A DNA stretch of 64,000 nucleotides from Actinomycetota bacterium (GCA_018268675.1 JAFDWB010000092.1:1-64000); one strand, 5' to 3'. Numbered from the stretch's first letter, positions 32,947-42,754 are shown. The notes: a model not told the origin generated them from the sequence alone. A program made the numbers and translations.

Positions 32947-33938
32947 CACGCGGCCCCGTACTTGCGCATCGCCCGGCGCGCCATCCACCCGGCGAACGAG
33001 CAGAAGGCGGCGGAGAAGAGGAGGACCGCGGCGATCGCGAAGAGCGTCGCGTTGGCGGGCGGCGAGCTCAGCTGGTCGACGTTCTTGACGATCGTCGGCG
33101 CCAGCGGGCGCGAGGGCTCGTAGACGAAGATCAGGCCGTCGGCGGGGTTCGGCGCCCAGCCGGTCGAGCCGGAGATCATCGCCAGCATCACCGACTCGCC
33201 GATCGCCCGGGCGACCGCCAGCACGGTCCCGGCGATGATCGCGGGCCGGGCGGCGCGGACGGCGATCTTCCAGGTCGTGCGCCAACGGTTGACGCCGAGC
33301 GCCAGCGATCCCTCGACCCAGCCCGGTTTCACCGACCGCAGGCCGTCGCTGAAGATCGAGACCATCAGCGGCGCGATCATGATCGTCAGCACGATCACCG
33401 CCGCCATCAGGCTGTAGCCGGTCAGCGAGATCACGCCCGCGACCGAGGCCTTCTCGCCTTGGGTGATCAGGTGGTTGCCGATGAACGGGACCAGGATCAG
33501 CACCCCGAGCAGGCCATAGATGACCGACGGGACGCTGGCCAGGAACCGCACCACCGGCTGCAGGATGTTGGCCATCCAGGTGGGGGCGAACTCGACGATG
33601 AAGACGGAGATGAAGAGCGCCGTGACGAGGCCGCAGATGACCGCGCCGCCGGTGATCAGGATCGTCGACCAGATCAGCGGCCAGGCGTGGAAGGTCCAGA
33701 CGTAGTTGAGCCCGTTCTGGCCCGAGAGGGAGATTTCCTGGAGCTGGTTGTCGACGTCGCCGCCAGGGCCGAACCAGGCGAGGCCGTTATGGGCGAACGA
33801 GGGCCACGCCCGCACGAAGACGACCGCGATCATCGCCAGCAGCAGGCCGACGACGAAGACGACCAGCGCGCCGAGCATCCGCTCGACGCGCTGGTCCGAC
33901 CACTTCGGGCCGTACTCGGGTTGGAGCTCCTCTTCCAA
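32946..33938 (-). CDS. pstC: Phosphate ABC transporter permease PstC
   Basis: 330 aa. A cytoplasmic N-terminus and six membrane segments, with LASVPSVIYGLLGVLILVPFIG and the coupling loop LRSVKPGWVEGSLALGVNRWRTTWKIAVRAARPAIIAGTVLAVARAIGESVML. It lies nine bases after pstS and its stop overlaps the pstA start. Confidence 0.93.
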   Translation of the reverse strand: MEEELQPEYGPKWSDQRVERMLGALVVFVVGLLLAMIAVVFVRAWPSFAHNGLAWFGPGGDVDNQLQEISLSGQNGLNYVWTFHAWPLIWSTILITGGAVICGLVTALFISVFIVEFAPTWMANILQPVVRFLASVPSVIYGLLGVLILVPFIGNHLITQGEKASVAGVISLTGYSLMAAVIVLTIMIAPLMVSIFSDGLRSVKPGWVEGSLALGVNRWRTTWKIAVRAARPAIIAGTVLAVARAIGESVMLAMISGSTGWAPNPADGLIFVYEPSRPLAPTIVKNVDQLSSPPANATLFAIAAVLLFSAAFCSFAGWMARRAMRKYGAA

Positions 33939-33947
33939 CTCCGGTCC

Positions 33948-34778
33948 TTACTTCTTGGCCTTCTTGTTGAATGCGGCGACGCCGCCGGCCTTGTTGATGA
34001 TTTCGCCGGCTTCCGGGCTGGTGCGGGCCCAGTCGGCGAATTTCTGCACCGCGGGGCTCGGGTTCGCCGTCGGCAGGACCAGGAAGATGTACCGCGACAG
34101 CGGGTACTTCAGCGGTTCCACGCTGATGTTCTTCGGTTCGCAGGCGACGCCGTTGACCTTCACCGGCTTGATGCCCTTTTTCTGCCAGGCGAGCCCGGCA
34201 TAGCCGATCGCGTTCGGGTCCTGCTTGACCGCGTTGACGACGAGGCCGTCGGCGGTCAGCGCGTTGACGTTCGAGGCCGGGAGTTCGTTGTTCAGCACCG
34301 ACTGGAGGAAGAAGGTGTAGGTGCCTCCGTTGGTGTCGCGGCCGACCGGGTCGATCGTGGTGTTGAGGCCGGAGCCGGGAACCTGGCTCCAGTTGGTGAT
34401 CAGGCCCCGGTAGATGTCGTGGAGCGATTCGATGCTGATGTTGCTCAGCTTGTTCTTCGGGTTGACGTCCATGCAGAGGCCGTCGAGGTAGAGCTTGATG
34501 TAGGTGGTGCCGGCGTCGCTGGGGAGCGGCGTGCGGGCCTGTCCGGCGAACTGGCTGGTGCCGTTCTGGACGTCTTTGATGCCGGCGTTGCCGCCGTCCG
34601 CCGTGTAGACGAAGTGGATCTTGTGATTGACGTTCTTCGTGTACGCGGCGAAGAGGGCCTGCAGCACGGGCTGCGCGGCCACGGAGCCGGACCCGATCAG
34701 GGTCTGCGCGCCGGCCGACGCCGGCACGGCAAGGCCGAGGACGGCCACCGCCGTCGCGGCGAGGGTCTTGATTCTCAT
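33948..34778 (-). CDS. pstS: Phosphate-binding protein PstS
   Basis: 276 aa from the ATG preceded by AGAGAGGA; an upstream ATG at 34823 lacks both a ribosome site and a signal-like start. Residues 1-24 are a Sec signal with SPase I site ASAGA and no lipobox Cys. The mature start TLIGSGSVAAQPVLQALFAAY and TADGGNAGIKDVQNGTSQFAG resemble the phosphate-binding loops of PstS. ITNWSQVPGSGLNTTIDPVGRDTNGGTYTFF supplies the second half. It is the first gene of an eight-gene operon. Confidence 0.88.
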   Translation of the reverse strand: MRIKTLAATAVAVLGLAVPASAGAQTLIGSGSVAAQPVLQALFAAYTKNVNHKIHFVYTADGGNAGIKDVQNGTSQFAGQARTPLPSDAGTTYIKLYLDGLCMDVNPKNKLSNISIESLHDIYRGLITNWSQVPGSGLNTTIDPVGRDTNGGTYTFFLQSVLNNELPASNVNALTADGLVVNAVKQDPNAIGYAGLAWQKKGIKPVKVNGVACEPKNISVEPLKYPLSRYIFLVLPTANPSPAVQKFADWARTSPEAGEIINKAGGVAAFNKKAKK

Positions 34779-34817
34779 TCGGGTGATTCCTCTCTGCCGG
34801 GTTGGGAGCACTTTCTT

Positions 34818-34830
34818 GACCAACTTGGTC
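34818..34830. promoter_or_regulatory. Perfect inverted repeat in the pstS leader
   Basis: GACCAA-C-TTGGTC lies 40 bases before the pstS ATG and downstream of its predicted promoter. It is positioned like an operator for a dimeric regulator and does not resemble the direct-repeat Pho boxes of enteric bacteria. Confidence 0.4.
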
Positions 34831-34847
34831 GCCTTACGCTATCACTT

Positions 34848-34875
34848 TGGATAGTTTATTGACGTAGATTGTCAA
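34848..34875 (-). promoter_or_regulatory. Candidate pstS operon promoter
   Basis: Read on the minus strand, TTGACA (34875-34870) and TATCCA (34853-34848) are separated by 16 bases and point toward pstS. The region is AT-rich for this genome and is shared with the divergent gene at 34916. Confidence 0.5.
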
Positions 34876-34915
34876 GAAAGGCCGCCCGGCAGGCCGACGA
34901 AAGTGAGGAATCAAG

Positions 34916-35683
34916 TTGTCCAAGAAGAGGCTCTCAACCCCGCGGGCGGCGACCGTCATCGTGCTGGCGGCCGTGGTGGCCGTCTCGGTGACGGCGGTGC
35001 CGTCGATCGCGGCGTCGTTCCTGACGCCGAAAGCGGCGTCGCAGAAATATGTCACCAAGCAGAAGGCCTCGAAGACCTACCTGACCAAGTCTGGGGCTTC
35101 GAACTACCTGACCAAGACGGCCGCGGCCAATCTCTACGTGGCGAAAAAAGGCGCGGCCTTGCCGCCGGTCGCCGCGATCGCCGCGAGCAACACGCTGTTC
35201 TCGCTCAACTCGGCGACCTCGGGGTACATCCCGACCGCGTTCGTCTCGTTTGCGACCAAGGCCACCGCTAGCACCGCGGTGATCACCTTCTCCGGGCAGG
35301 CCAGCTGCACCAACCCGGTGAAAGCGCCGACCCCCGATCAGGCCTGCCCGATCACGATCCTGGTCGACGGCCAGCCCGCGGCCAAAAAGGTGAACTTCGT
35401 GCCGGCGACGGCCGAAGGCACCTCGAGCAAGCCGGCCGCCGCGATCGCCAACACGATCGTCCAGACGACCGTGCTCGGCAAAGGCGGCCACACGATCCAG
35501 ATCGAATACGCCGGTGCCTCGGGGCTGAATTTCCAGCTCAAATCCTGGAACCTTGCCGTCCAGGCCTACCCGCAGGCCGAAGAAGTGGAAGAAACGACGA
35601 CGGCCCCGAGCGGGTCGGGCTCGGGCAAGGGCTCGGGCTCGGGCAAGAGCTCCGGCTCGGGTTCGGGCGGCAGCGGCAAGTAG
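34916..35683 (+). CDS. Exported protein with YxTK repeats, function unknown
   Basis: 255 aa starting at TTG with TGAGGA seven bases upstream. Residues 1-33 form a Sec signal (VIVLAAVVAVSVTAVPSIAA). Residues about 40-80 contain four imperfect ten-residue repeats of the type ASKTYLTKSG. The middle is a beta-rich region with two Cys (SCTN, QACP), and the C-terminus is a Ser/Gly/Lys tail. Glu codons are all GAA. It is divergent from pstS, so phosphate control is possible. No family recognised. Confidence 0.7.
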   Translation: MSKKRLSTPRAATVIVLAAVVAVSVTAVPSIAASFLTPKAASQKYVTKQKASKTYLTKSGASNYLTKTAAANLYVAKKGAALPPVAAIAASNTLFSLNSATSGYIPTAFVSFATKATASTAVITFSGQASCTNPVKAPTPDQACPITILVDGQPAAKKVNFVPATAEGTSSKPAAAIANTIVQTTVLGKGGHTIQIEYAGASGLNFQLKSWNLAVQAYPQAEEVEETTTAPSGSGSGKGSGSGKSSGSGSGGSGK

Positions 35684-35700
35684 GCCCGCCGACGCCTCAC

Positions 35701-35750
35701 GGCGCGGCCATCCCCCTCGCTTCGGCTCTTATGAGGGGGATGGCCGCGCC
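35701..35750. repeat. Palindromic element, family C
   Basis: Arms GGCGCGGCCATCCCCCTC and GAGGGGGATGGCCGCGCC with a short loop. Located 17 bases after the stop of the exported repeat protein, the same position relative to a stop as the copy at 21656. Confidence 0.85.
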
Positions 35751-35769
35751 TTGGCGTGCGCCAGGCCGA

Positions 35770-35816
35770 TGAGTTCGCAGTTCGCCGCGCATAGCGCGGG
35801 TTTCTGCGAACTCACC
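35770..35816. repeat. Palindromic element, family B
   Basis: Arms TGAGTTCGCAG and CTGCGAACTCACC with inner CGCGC/GCGCG. Again next to a family C element. Confidence 0.8.
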
Positions 35817-35830
35817 GGAAAAGGCGGCGG

Positions 35831-36034
35831 TCAGCGGCCGGGGCGGGGGAGGTTCTCGCCGAGGACGAGGCGGGCGCGGTGGAAGATCGCGTCGTCGGCG
35901 TTGGACTGGGAGTCGTCGCGGTTGGCGGAGCGAGTGGTCCGGTTCGGGCCCGTGCCGGCCGGGGCTTCGTCACGGATCAACCCGGCGATCCGCCCTCGAT
36001 TGGTGAAGGTGGTGCGTGAGACCTTCTTGGCCAT
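35831..36034 (-). CDS. Small basic protein, function unknown
   Basis: 67 aa, MAKKVSRTTFTNRGRIAGLIRDEAPAGTG..., rich in Arg and Thr. A strong AAAGGAG ribosome site lies ten bases before the ATG, which makes it a credible gene despite its size. No membrane segment or Cys motif is seen. It stands alone between palindromes, upstream of none of its neighbours. Confidence 0.55.
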   Translation of the reverse strand: MAKKVSRTTFTNRGRIAGLIRDEAPAGTGPNRTTRSANRDDSQSNADDAIFHRARLVLGENLPRPGR

Positions 36035-36146
36035 CTTTCTGCGCTCCTTTCTCTAGTTTCTTGAGCGACTAAATCAAGATAGCAGGGCGCCGGGAAAGCC
36101 GCGAACGGTCTTTCCTATCGCCTCGCACCGGTCGCCACGCCGCGAG

Positions 36147-36193
36147 GCGCGTTCGCACTTAGCCACAACTATCGGGGACAACTGCGAACGCGC
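36147..36193. repeat. Palindromic element, family B, variant arms
   Basis: Outer arms GCGCGTTCGCA and TGCGAACGCGC with a longer unpaired centre. It lies between the small basic gene and the end of cysA. Confidence 0.75.
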
Positions 36194-36288
36194 TCCGGCG
36201 GGATGGCGGCGGATCGGCGACAATCCGTCACACAGCGGCGAGATGGGCGGGGCGCCACCCGGCAAAGCGCGCCCCGCCCGTCGCCTCT

Positions 36289-37325
<1,037 letters not shown>

Positions 37326-37326
<1 letters not shown>

Positions 37327-38153
37327 CAGGCGGCCTCCTTTCGTTTGAGCAGGTTCATCGCCATCAGCACCGCCAGGGCCAGCAGCGCCAGCAGGACGGC
37401 GGCGCCGAAGGCACCGGGGAGGTTGAAGTTCTGGTAGTTCTTCTCGACGAAGAGCGGCAGCGTCTGGGTTTCCCCGGAGATGTTTCCGGAGACCACCGAG
37501 ACGGCGCCAAACTCGCCCAGCACGCGGGCGGTGCAGAGGACGACACCGTAGGCGACGCCCCAGCGGATCGCCGGCAGGGTCACCCGCCAGAAGGTCTGCC
37601 AGGGCCCGGCGCCGAGCGTCTCCGCGGCCTGCTCCTGTTCGGTGCCGATCTCCTGCAGCACCGGCACCGTCTCCCGGACCACGAACGGGACCGAGACGAA
37701 GATGCAGGCGAGGACGATGCCGGGGGTCGAGAAGAGGACCTTGATCCCGGCTTCGGCGAGGCCCGGTTCGAGCCACCCGTGTTTGCCGTAGAGGAGGAAG
37801 AGGGAGAGGCCGATCACCACCGGGCTGATCGCGAACGGGAGGTTGAGCGCCGCGTCGATCAGCCAGTTGCCCTTCCACTTGTGGCGGACCAGGAGCAGCG
37901 AGCAGATGATCCCGAAGACGGTGTTGATCGGCACCGCGATCGCCACCGTGATCAGGGTCAGCTTCAGCGCGTGCAGGCCGTCGGAGGAGGTGATCGCTTC
38001 GAACGGCGGCGCCAGCCCTTCTTCGAAGGTTTTGTAGAAGAGCAGGATCAGCGGCGCGACCAGGAGCACGGCGATGTAGCCGAGCCCGAGCACGCGCAGG
38101 CCCCAGCCGCCGGTCGTCGACCCGCCGGCGTGGTTACCCACCGAGCTACTCAC
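37326..38153 (-). CDS. cysW: Sulfate ABC transporter permease CysW
   Basis: 275 aa with six membrane segments. The CysW-family coupling loop is [61 protein letters not shown]. The [17 protein letters not shown] end matches the family. It overlaps cysT by eight bases and cysA by one codon. Confidence 0.92.
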
Positions 38154-39039
38154 GCTCTTCGTCCTCCGCGGCGACGACGAGGCCGCCGGCCCCGGCGCCC
38201 TGGGCGCGTTCGTGGCGGGTGCCCCAGCGCTGGATCAGGGTGATCAGGAAGAGGCAGACCAGCGCCATCGCCAGCAGCACGATCGAGATCGCCGCGGCGC
38301 CCGATTCGTTCCCCGATTCGATCTGCTGGCCGATCAGGATCGAGGCCACCGTCGTGTTCTTCGTGCCGCCCGCGAAGAGCAGCACCGAGCCGTACTCGCC
38401 GAGCGCCCGGGCGAACGCCAGGGCGACGCCGGCGGCGAGGCCGGGGAGGAGGTTGGGGAAGATGATGCGACGGAAGACGGTGAGCCCGCCCGCGCCGAGC
38501 GAGGCCGCCGCCTCCTCCATGTCGCGGTCCATCTCCATCAGCAGCGGCTGCACCGCGCGGACCACGAACGGAAGCGTGACGAAGCAGAGGGCGACGACGA
38601 TCGCCGTGCGGGAGAGTGCGATGTCGATCCCGACCGGCGAGTTCTTGCCCCAGAGCTCGATCAGGATCAGGCTGGCGACGATCGTCGGCAGCGCGAAGGG
38701 CAGGTCGATGATCGCGTTGACGAACGACTTGCCGGGGAAATCGTCACGGACGAGGAGCCAGGCGACGATCGTGCCGAACACCGCGTTGATCGCCACCACG
38801 ATCAGCGAGCAGACCAGGATCAGCGCCAGCGCCGACTTCGCCTGCGGCGTCGTGACCTGGCTCCAGAAGTGGGCCAGCCCCTGGCTGAGCGATTCGTCGA
38901 GCAGCGCCGCCAGCGGCAGCAGCACGATCACGCTCAGCCAGAGGACGACCAGCCCACGGCCGAGGCCCGCGCCGACCCGGGGCAGGCGCAGGGGCCTGCT
39001 CCGGGTCGCGGCGGGGTGCTGTGCGGCGTGGGCCTCCAT
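38146..39039 (-). CDS. cysT: Sulfate ABC transporter permease CysT
   Basis: 297 aa with six membrane segments. It has the coupling loop QPLLMEMDRDMEEAAASLGAGGLTVFRRIIFPNLLPGLAAGVALAFARALGEYGSVLLFAGG. The C-terminus (RWGTRHERAQGAGAGG) is cytoplasmic. It starts three bases after the binding-protein gene. Confidence 0.92.
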   Translation of the reverse strand: MEAHAAQHPAATRSRPLRLPRVGAGLGRGLVVLWLSVIVLLPLAALLDESLSQGLAHFWSQVTTPQAKSALALILVCSLIVVAINAVFGTIVAWLLVRDDFPGKSFVNAIIDLPFALPTIVASLILIELWGKNSPVGIDIALSRTAIVVALCFVTLPFVVRAVQPLLMEMDRDMEEAAASLGAGGLTVFRRIIFPNLLPGLAAGVALAFARALGEYGSVLLFAGGTKNTTVASILIGQQIESGNESGAAAISIVLLAMALVCLFLITLIQRWGTRHERAQGAGAGGLVVAAEDEERE

Positions 39040-39042
39040 CGC

Positions 39043-40119
39043 TCAGTTGGAGCTCGTCGAGACGCCCAGTTCTTCCTCGATCTTGGCGACCGAGCCCTTT
39101 TCTTCGTCGAAGAACTGTTCCTTGACTTTCGCCCAACCGCCGAACTTGCTGATCTTGAACAGCCCTTTTTCGGGGGCGGGGAACTGCTGTGCGTTCACCA
39201 GCTTCGGGTTGACCGGCCGGTAGCCGTTTTCCGCCCACAGTTCCTGGCCTTCGTTCGACCAGAGGAACTTGAGGAAGTCTTCGGCCTGCGGCTCGGGCGC
39301 TTCTTTGGTGACCGCGATCGGCGTTTCGATCTGGATCGTGTACGGGGGGATGACGTATTCGACTTCTTCGCCTTCCTTTTCCGCCTTGATCGCTTCGTTC
39401 TCGTAGGTGAGGAGGACGTTGCCCTGGCCTTCTTTGAAGGCGTTGAAGGCGTCGCGGCCGCTGCTCGGCTGGGCCTTCGTCTTTTCGAGCACCGACTTCA
39501 CCGCCGCCAGCGCTTCGGTTTCGTTGGCGCCTTCTTCGATCGCCGAGCCGTAGACGGCCATGATGTTCCAGCGGGCCGAGCCGGAGCTGAACGGGTTCGG
39601 CGTGATCACTTCGGCTTCCTTGTTTTCCTCGAGGTCCTTGAAGGACTTGATCCCGAGTGGGTTGCCTTTCTGGACCAGGATCACGACCAGCGAGTCGGTG
39701 GCGATCCCGCCGTAGGGCTGTTTCGTCCAGTTCTTGGAGACGATTTCGCCTTCTTCGACCAGCCGTTCCATGTCGCTGCCGGTGGAGAAGTGGACGACCG
39801 AGGCGGGCTGGCCGGCGGCCACCGCGCGGCTCTGGTCGCCGGAGGCGCCGAACGAGTTGCTGAAGCTGACCCCCTTGCCCTGCGAGGTTTTGGCGAAGGC
39901 CGGCTCGAGGGTTTCGGAGTAGACGGTTTCCGGGGTCGAGTAACCGACCACGCTGAGCTTGGCGCCTCCCGAGGAGCCTCCGCTCGATTCTTCGCTGCCG
40001 GCGCTGGTGCTGCTGGAGCCGCCGCCGCAGGCGGTGACGATCAGAGCGACCAGCAAGGTGAGAGCGGCCATCAGGCCGGCCGTCACGCTGCGCCGCCGGG
40101 TGGTGCGAGCGTTCCGCAT
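39043..40119 (-). CDS. Sulfate-binding lipoprotein (Sbp/CysP type)
   Basis: 358 aa. The signal peptide has lipobox IVTAC, then a Ser-rich linker. The sulfate-family stretches are NSFGASGDQSRAVAAGQPASVVHFSTGSDMERL and NPFSSGSARWNIMAVYGS, which hold anion-binding main-chain and Ser contacts. It is the first gene of the four-gene operon; AAGGAAGGAA precedes the ATG. Upstream (40139-40152) is a run of TTAG repeats on the minus strand. Glu codons are mostly GAA. Confidence 0.9.
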   Translation of the reverse strand: MRNARTTRRRSVTAGLMAALTLLVALIVTACGGGSSSTSAGSEESSGGSSGGAKLSVVGYSTPETVYSETLEPAFAKTSQGKGVSFSNSFGASGDQSRAVAAGQPASVVHFSTGSDMERLVEEGEIVSKNWTKQPYGGIATDSLVVILVQKGNPLGIKSFKDLEENKEAEVITPNPFSSGSARWNIMAVYGSAIEEGANETEALAAVKSVLEKTKAQPSSGRDAFNAFKEGQGNVLLTYENEAIKAEKEGEEVEYVIPPYTIQIETPIAVTKEAPEPQAEDFLKFLWSNEGQELWAENGYRPVNPKLVNAQQFPAPEKGLFKISKFGGWAKVKEQFFDEEKGSVAKIEEELGVSTSSN

Positions 40120-40240
40120 CTATGTTCCTTCCTTTTTCGACTAACTAACTAATAAATGGAAGGGAAGGACCGTAGCACAAAGTCGAGCGACAAAGTAGGG
40201 AATTGTGATCGGCCGCCAGCTTTTCCCTTTCACCCCCGGG

Positions 40241-40287
40241 TGCGTTCGCACTTATCTTCGGATAGCGGCGGGAACTGCGAACTCGTC
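40241..40287. repeat. Palindromic element, family B (supplies a stop codon)
   Basis: Arms TGCGTTCGCACTTAT/ and the family 3' arm GGGAACTGCGAACTCGTC. It covers the end of the metallophosphoesterase gene and provides its last codons and stop (TAA at 40254-40252). Confidence 0.75.
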
Positions 40288-41421
40288 GGGCGGCGGGGGC
40301 GACGCGTCGATCCCGCGCGCCTTCGCGGCGAGGGCGACCAGCTCGGCGTGCTCGCGGTCGCGGAGGAGCTCGACCTGGCGCGGCGGCCCGCTGTCCTCGA
40401 CCCAGGTGACGGTCCCGGGCCAGTAGGAGTTCGGCGGCGTGCCGGGGTTGTGGAGCGGGGTGGAGAAGACCCAGTTGCCGGTGTTGTGGAGCTCGCCGCC
40501 GCCCGCGAGGCGCCAGGGCGCTTCGCCGGGGCGCGGACCGCCGCGGTGGCTGTGGCCGGTGATCACATGGCCGCCGTCGACGCCGAGCCGGCGCGCCATC
40601 TCGCTCGCTCCGGCTACGCCGCTGCGGAAGATCGAGGCGCCGGTGATGTCGGTCTCGAAGTCGGCGCGGAGCAGGCGGTTGACGCCCGCGACGGCGAGCG
40701 GGAAGGCGGCCCGCGCGGCGCGCGCCTTGATCCGGCGGGCGCGGTTGCGGTCGGGGCGGTCGGCGGCGAGCATCTCCCAGGCGGCTTCGGACGGACCGAG
40801 CTCGTTCGGGCGCAATCGCCGCCGTCTCGCCTGGGCGGCACCGTAGGCGAGCCCGTAGATGGGGCGGACCAGGCGCTCGTAGTCGGCGGGCGTGGCGGGG
40901 TCGGGGAGCGGGCCGGAGAGCCGGCGCGCGGCGGCGACGGCGACGCACTCGACCCGCGGCAGGCGCAGGTGGGCGTCCATGTAGTGGCCGTGCGTCGCGT
41001 AGACGTCGTCGCGCAGCCAGATTCCCGGGTAGGCGATCCGCAGGCGGGCGGGGGCGAGGGCGGCGGCGAGCGTCGCGGTCGGCCCGGCGGTCGGGTCGGC
41101 GGTCGCGTCCAGGGGCAGCGGCGTGTCCTCGATCGAGAGGCGGTCGAGGAGCGGCTCGGCGAGGTGGCTGTCGTGGTTGCCGGGGACGAGGACGACGTCG
41201 ATCTCCCCGACCGCGGCGCCGAGCTCGGCGAAGAAGGGGAGTGCGTGGGTGAGGGCGGCGCCGAGCGGGCGCTCGCGCAGCTCGACCGCGTCGCCGAGCA
41301 GCACCACGCGGTCGGCGCCGCGCAGCTCGGCGAAGAGGACGGCGCGGATCTCGGCGTCGCGCAGCACGTCGCCGCCGGTCGCGGTACCGAGGTGGAGGTC
41401 GGAGACGATCGCCGTCTTCAC
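40252..41421 (-). CDS. Calcineurin-like metallophosphoesterase
   Basis: 389 aa. The metal-binding blocks are SDLHLG, LLGDAVELRE, VPGNHDSH and GHSHRGG, all intact, plus YATHGHYMDA in the middle. Related enzymes hydrolyse UDP-diacylglucosamine, cyclic nucleotides or phosphoproteins, and the substrate is not deducible. The start is GTG with TAAAAG six bases upstream, a plausible leaderless arrangement. The C-terminal residues DEFAVPAAIRR come from a family B palindrome. Confidence 0.88.
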   Translation of the reverse strand: MKTAIVSDLHLGTATGGDVLRDAEIRAVLFAELRGADRVVLLGDAVELRERPLGAALTHALPFFAELGAAVGEIDVVLVPGNHDSHLAEPLLDRLSIEDTPLPLDATADPTAGPTATLAAALAPARLRIAYPGIWLRDDVYATHGHYMDAHLRLPRVECVAVAAARRLSGPLPDPATPADYERLVRPIYGLAYGAAQARRRRLRPNELGPSEAAWEMLAADRPDRNRARRIKARAARAAFPLAVAGVNRLLRADFETDITGASIFRSGVAGASEMARRLGVDGGHVITGHSHRGGPRPGEAPWRLAGGGELHNTGNWVFSTPLHNPGTPPNSYWPGTVTWVEDSGPPRQVELLRDREHAELVALAAKARGIDASPPPPDEFAVPAAIRR

Positions 41422-41469
41422 CCCGTCCTTTTAGCGGACGGAGCCTCTGGCCGGCCGGCCAGTCGTCGC

Positions 41470-41475
41470 TAGACT
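41470..41475 (+). promoter_or_regulatory. -10 hexamer of a probable leaderless promoter (alpha/beta hydrolase)
   Basis: TAGACT lies seven bases before the ATG at 41483. This supports the first ATG over the later ATG at 41516, which has its own GGTGAGG ribosome site. Confidence 0.5.
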
Positions 41476-41482
41476 CCCTTGG

Positions 41483-42460
41483 ATGTACTCCATGTACTCC
41501 TTTGGTGAGGAACTCATGGCTCCGGCCAACGGCATCGAGCTCTGCTATCAGGAGATGGGCGAGCCCGACGGCGAGCCGCTGGTCCTCGTGATGGGTCTGG
41601 CGACGCAGATGATCGCCTGGCACGAAGGGCTCTGCCGCCTCCTCGCCGAGCGCGGCTACAGGGTCATCCGCTTCGACAACCGCGATATCGGCCGCTCGAC
41701 CAAGCTCGACTCGGCGGGGGTGCCGAGCAGGCTCGACCTGCTGCTCGGGCGCCGCGCCACGGCGCCCTACCTGCTGCGCGACATGGCCAAGGACGTGGTC
41801 GGCCTGCTCGACTTCCTCGAGATCGGCGCCGCCCACGTCGTCGGCGCCTCGATGGGCGGGATGATCGTCCAGCAGCTGGCGATCGACCACCCGCAGCGGC
41901 TCCGCTCGATGGTCTCGATCATGTCGAACACCGGCAGCCGCCGTAGCGGCCAGCCGAGCCTCAAGACCTACGGCCTCCTGCTCGGCAACCCGCCCCACGG
42001 CCGCGACCAGGTGATCGCCCGCGCGGTGCGCACCTTCAAGATCATCGGCTCGCCCGATTTCCCCTTCGAAGAAGATGTGATCCGCGAAACGGCGGCCCGC
42101 TCCTATGACCGCGGCCATTCCGCTGCCGGCGTGATGCGCCAGCTCCACGCCATCGTCGCCTCCGGCGACCGCACCGAGGCCCTCCGTCGCGTCCAGGTCC
42201 CGACCGCCGTCATCCACGGCACCCGCGACCCTCTCGTCAAACCCACGGGTGGTCGCGCCACCGCCCGCGCGATCCCCGGCGCCCGCCTGATGATGATCGA
42301 CGGCATGGGCCACGACCTCCCCCGCGACCTCTGGCCGACCTTCGCCGAAGCGATCGCCGCCAATGCCGCCCGTGCCGACCGCCTTCCCGACTACGCCGCC
42401 GCGGACCCCGCCGAGCGGCAGTCCCACGGCGGCCCGGAAGCCGCCGCCGAACCCGCCTAG
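41483..42460 (+). CDS. Alpha/beta-fold hydrolase
   Basis: 325 aa. The oxyanion region is LVLVMGLATQMIAW, the nucleophile elbow is GASMGGM, the acid is in HGTRDPLVKP and the histidine is in DGMGHDLP, so the triad is complete. It is similar to actinobacterial hydrolases annotated as epoxide hydrolase or esterase; the substrate is unknown. Two starts are possible: 41483 (leaderless -10) and 41516 (Shine-Dalgarno), the latter giving MAPANGIELCYQ, which fits the fold equally well. Confidence 0.88.
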   Translation: MYSMYSFGEELMAPANGIELCYQEMGEPDGEPLVLVMGLATQMIAWHEGLCRLLAERGYRVIRFDNRDIGRSTKLDSAGVPSRLDLLLGRRATAPYLLRDMAKDVVGLLDFLEIGAAHVVGASMGGMIVQQLAIDHPQRLRSMVSIMSNTGSRRSGQPSLKTYGLLLGNPPHGRDQVIARAVRTFKIIGSPDFPFEEDVIRETAARSYDRGHSAAGVMRQLHAIVASGDRTEALRRVQVPTAVIHGTRDPLVKPTGGRATARAIPGARLMMIDGMGHDLPRDLWPTFAEAIAANAARADRLPDYAAADPAERQSHGGPEAAAEPA

Positions 42461-42483
42461 AGCCCCCGACCGGGGGCCACCTA

Positions 42484-42567
42484 TGCGGCTGAAAGGAGTC
42501 GAACCTTCACGGGCGCTAGCCCACACGGACCTGAACCGTGCGCGTCTACCAGTTCCGCCACAGCCGC
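42484..42567 (-). tRNA. tRNA-Leu (anticodon CAG)
   Basis: 84 bases on the minus strand. The acceptor is GCGGCTG/CAGCCGC with discriminator A. The anticodon stem-loop is CACGG-TTCAGGT-CCGTG, and a long class II variable arm and T loop GGTTCGACTCC follow. No CCA is encoded. It is divergent from tRNA-Glu. Confidence 0.95.
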
Positions 42568-42661
42568 GAGTCCCGCCAATCTACCGGTCCGAGCCCCAAA
42601 ACCCCTCCGTGACCCACGCCACGTTCCTCCCGATCCCTGCCCGCTAACATGCTCCTCCCTC

Positions 42662-42734
42662 GCCGCTATCGTCTAGGGGACTAGGACGCCGGATTCTCAG
42701 TCCGGAAACCGGGGTTCGAATCCCCGTAGCGGTA
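42662..42734 (+). tRNA. tRNA-Glu (anticodon CTC)
   Basis: 73 bases with the anticodon stem-loop CCGGA-TTCTCAG-TCCGG and T arm CGGGG-TTCGAAT-CCCCG. The acceptor ends TAGCGGT plus A, with no encoded CCA. This tRNA reads GAG, the dominant Glu codon of the cytoplasmic genes here. TAACAT (42645-42650) may be its -10. A rho-independent terminator follows. Confidence 0.95.
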
Positions 42735-42754
42735 CTCCAGATGTAGAGCGAAAC

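Noticed and set aside
35701-35816. Ordinary rho-independent terminators
   Set aside because: Family C and B hairpins have strong stems but no T-run, recur in both orientations and also lie inside genes; a terminator role alone does not explain them.
40139-40152. Tandem TTAG repeats as a phase-variable switch of the sulfate operon
   Set aside because: Only about three units, outside the coding frame and not between promoter hexamers that I can define.
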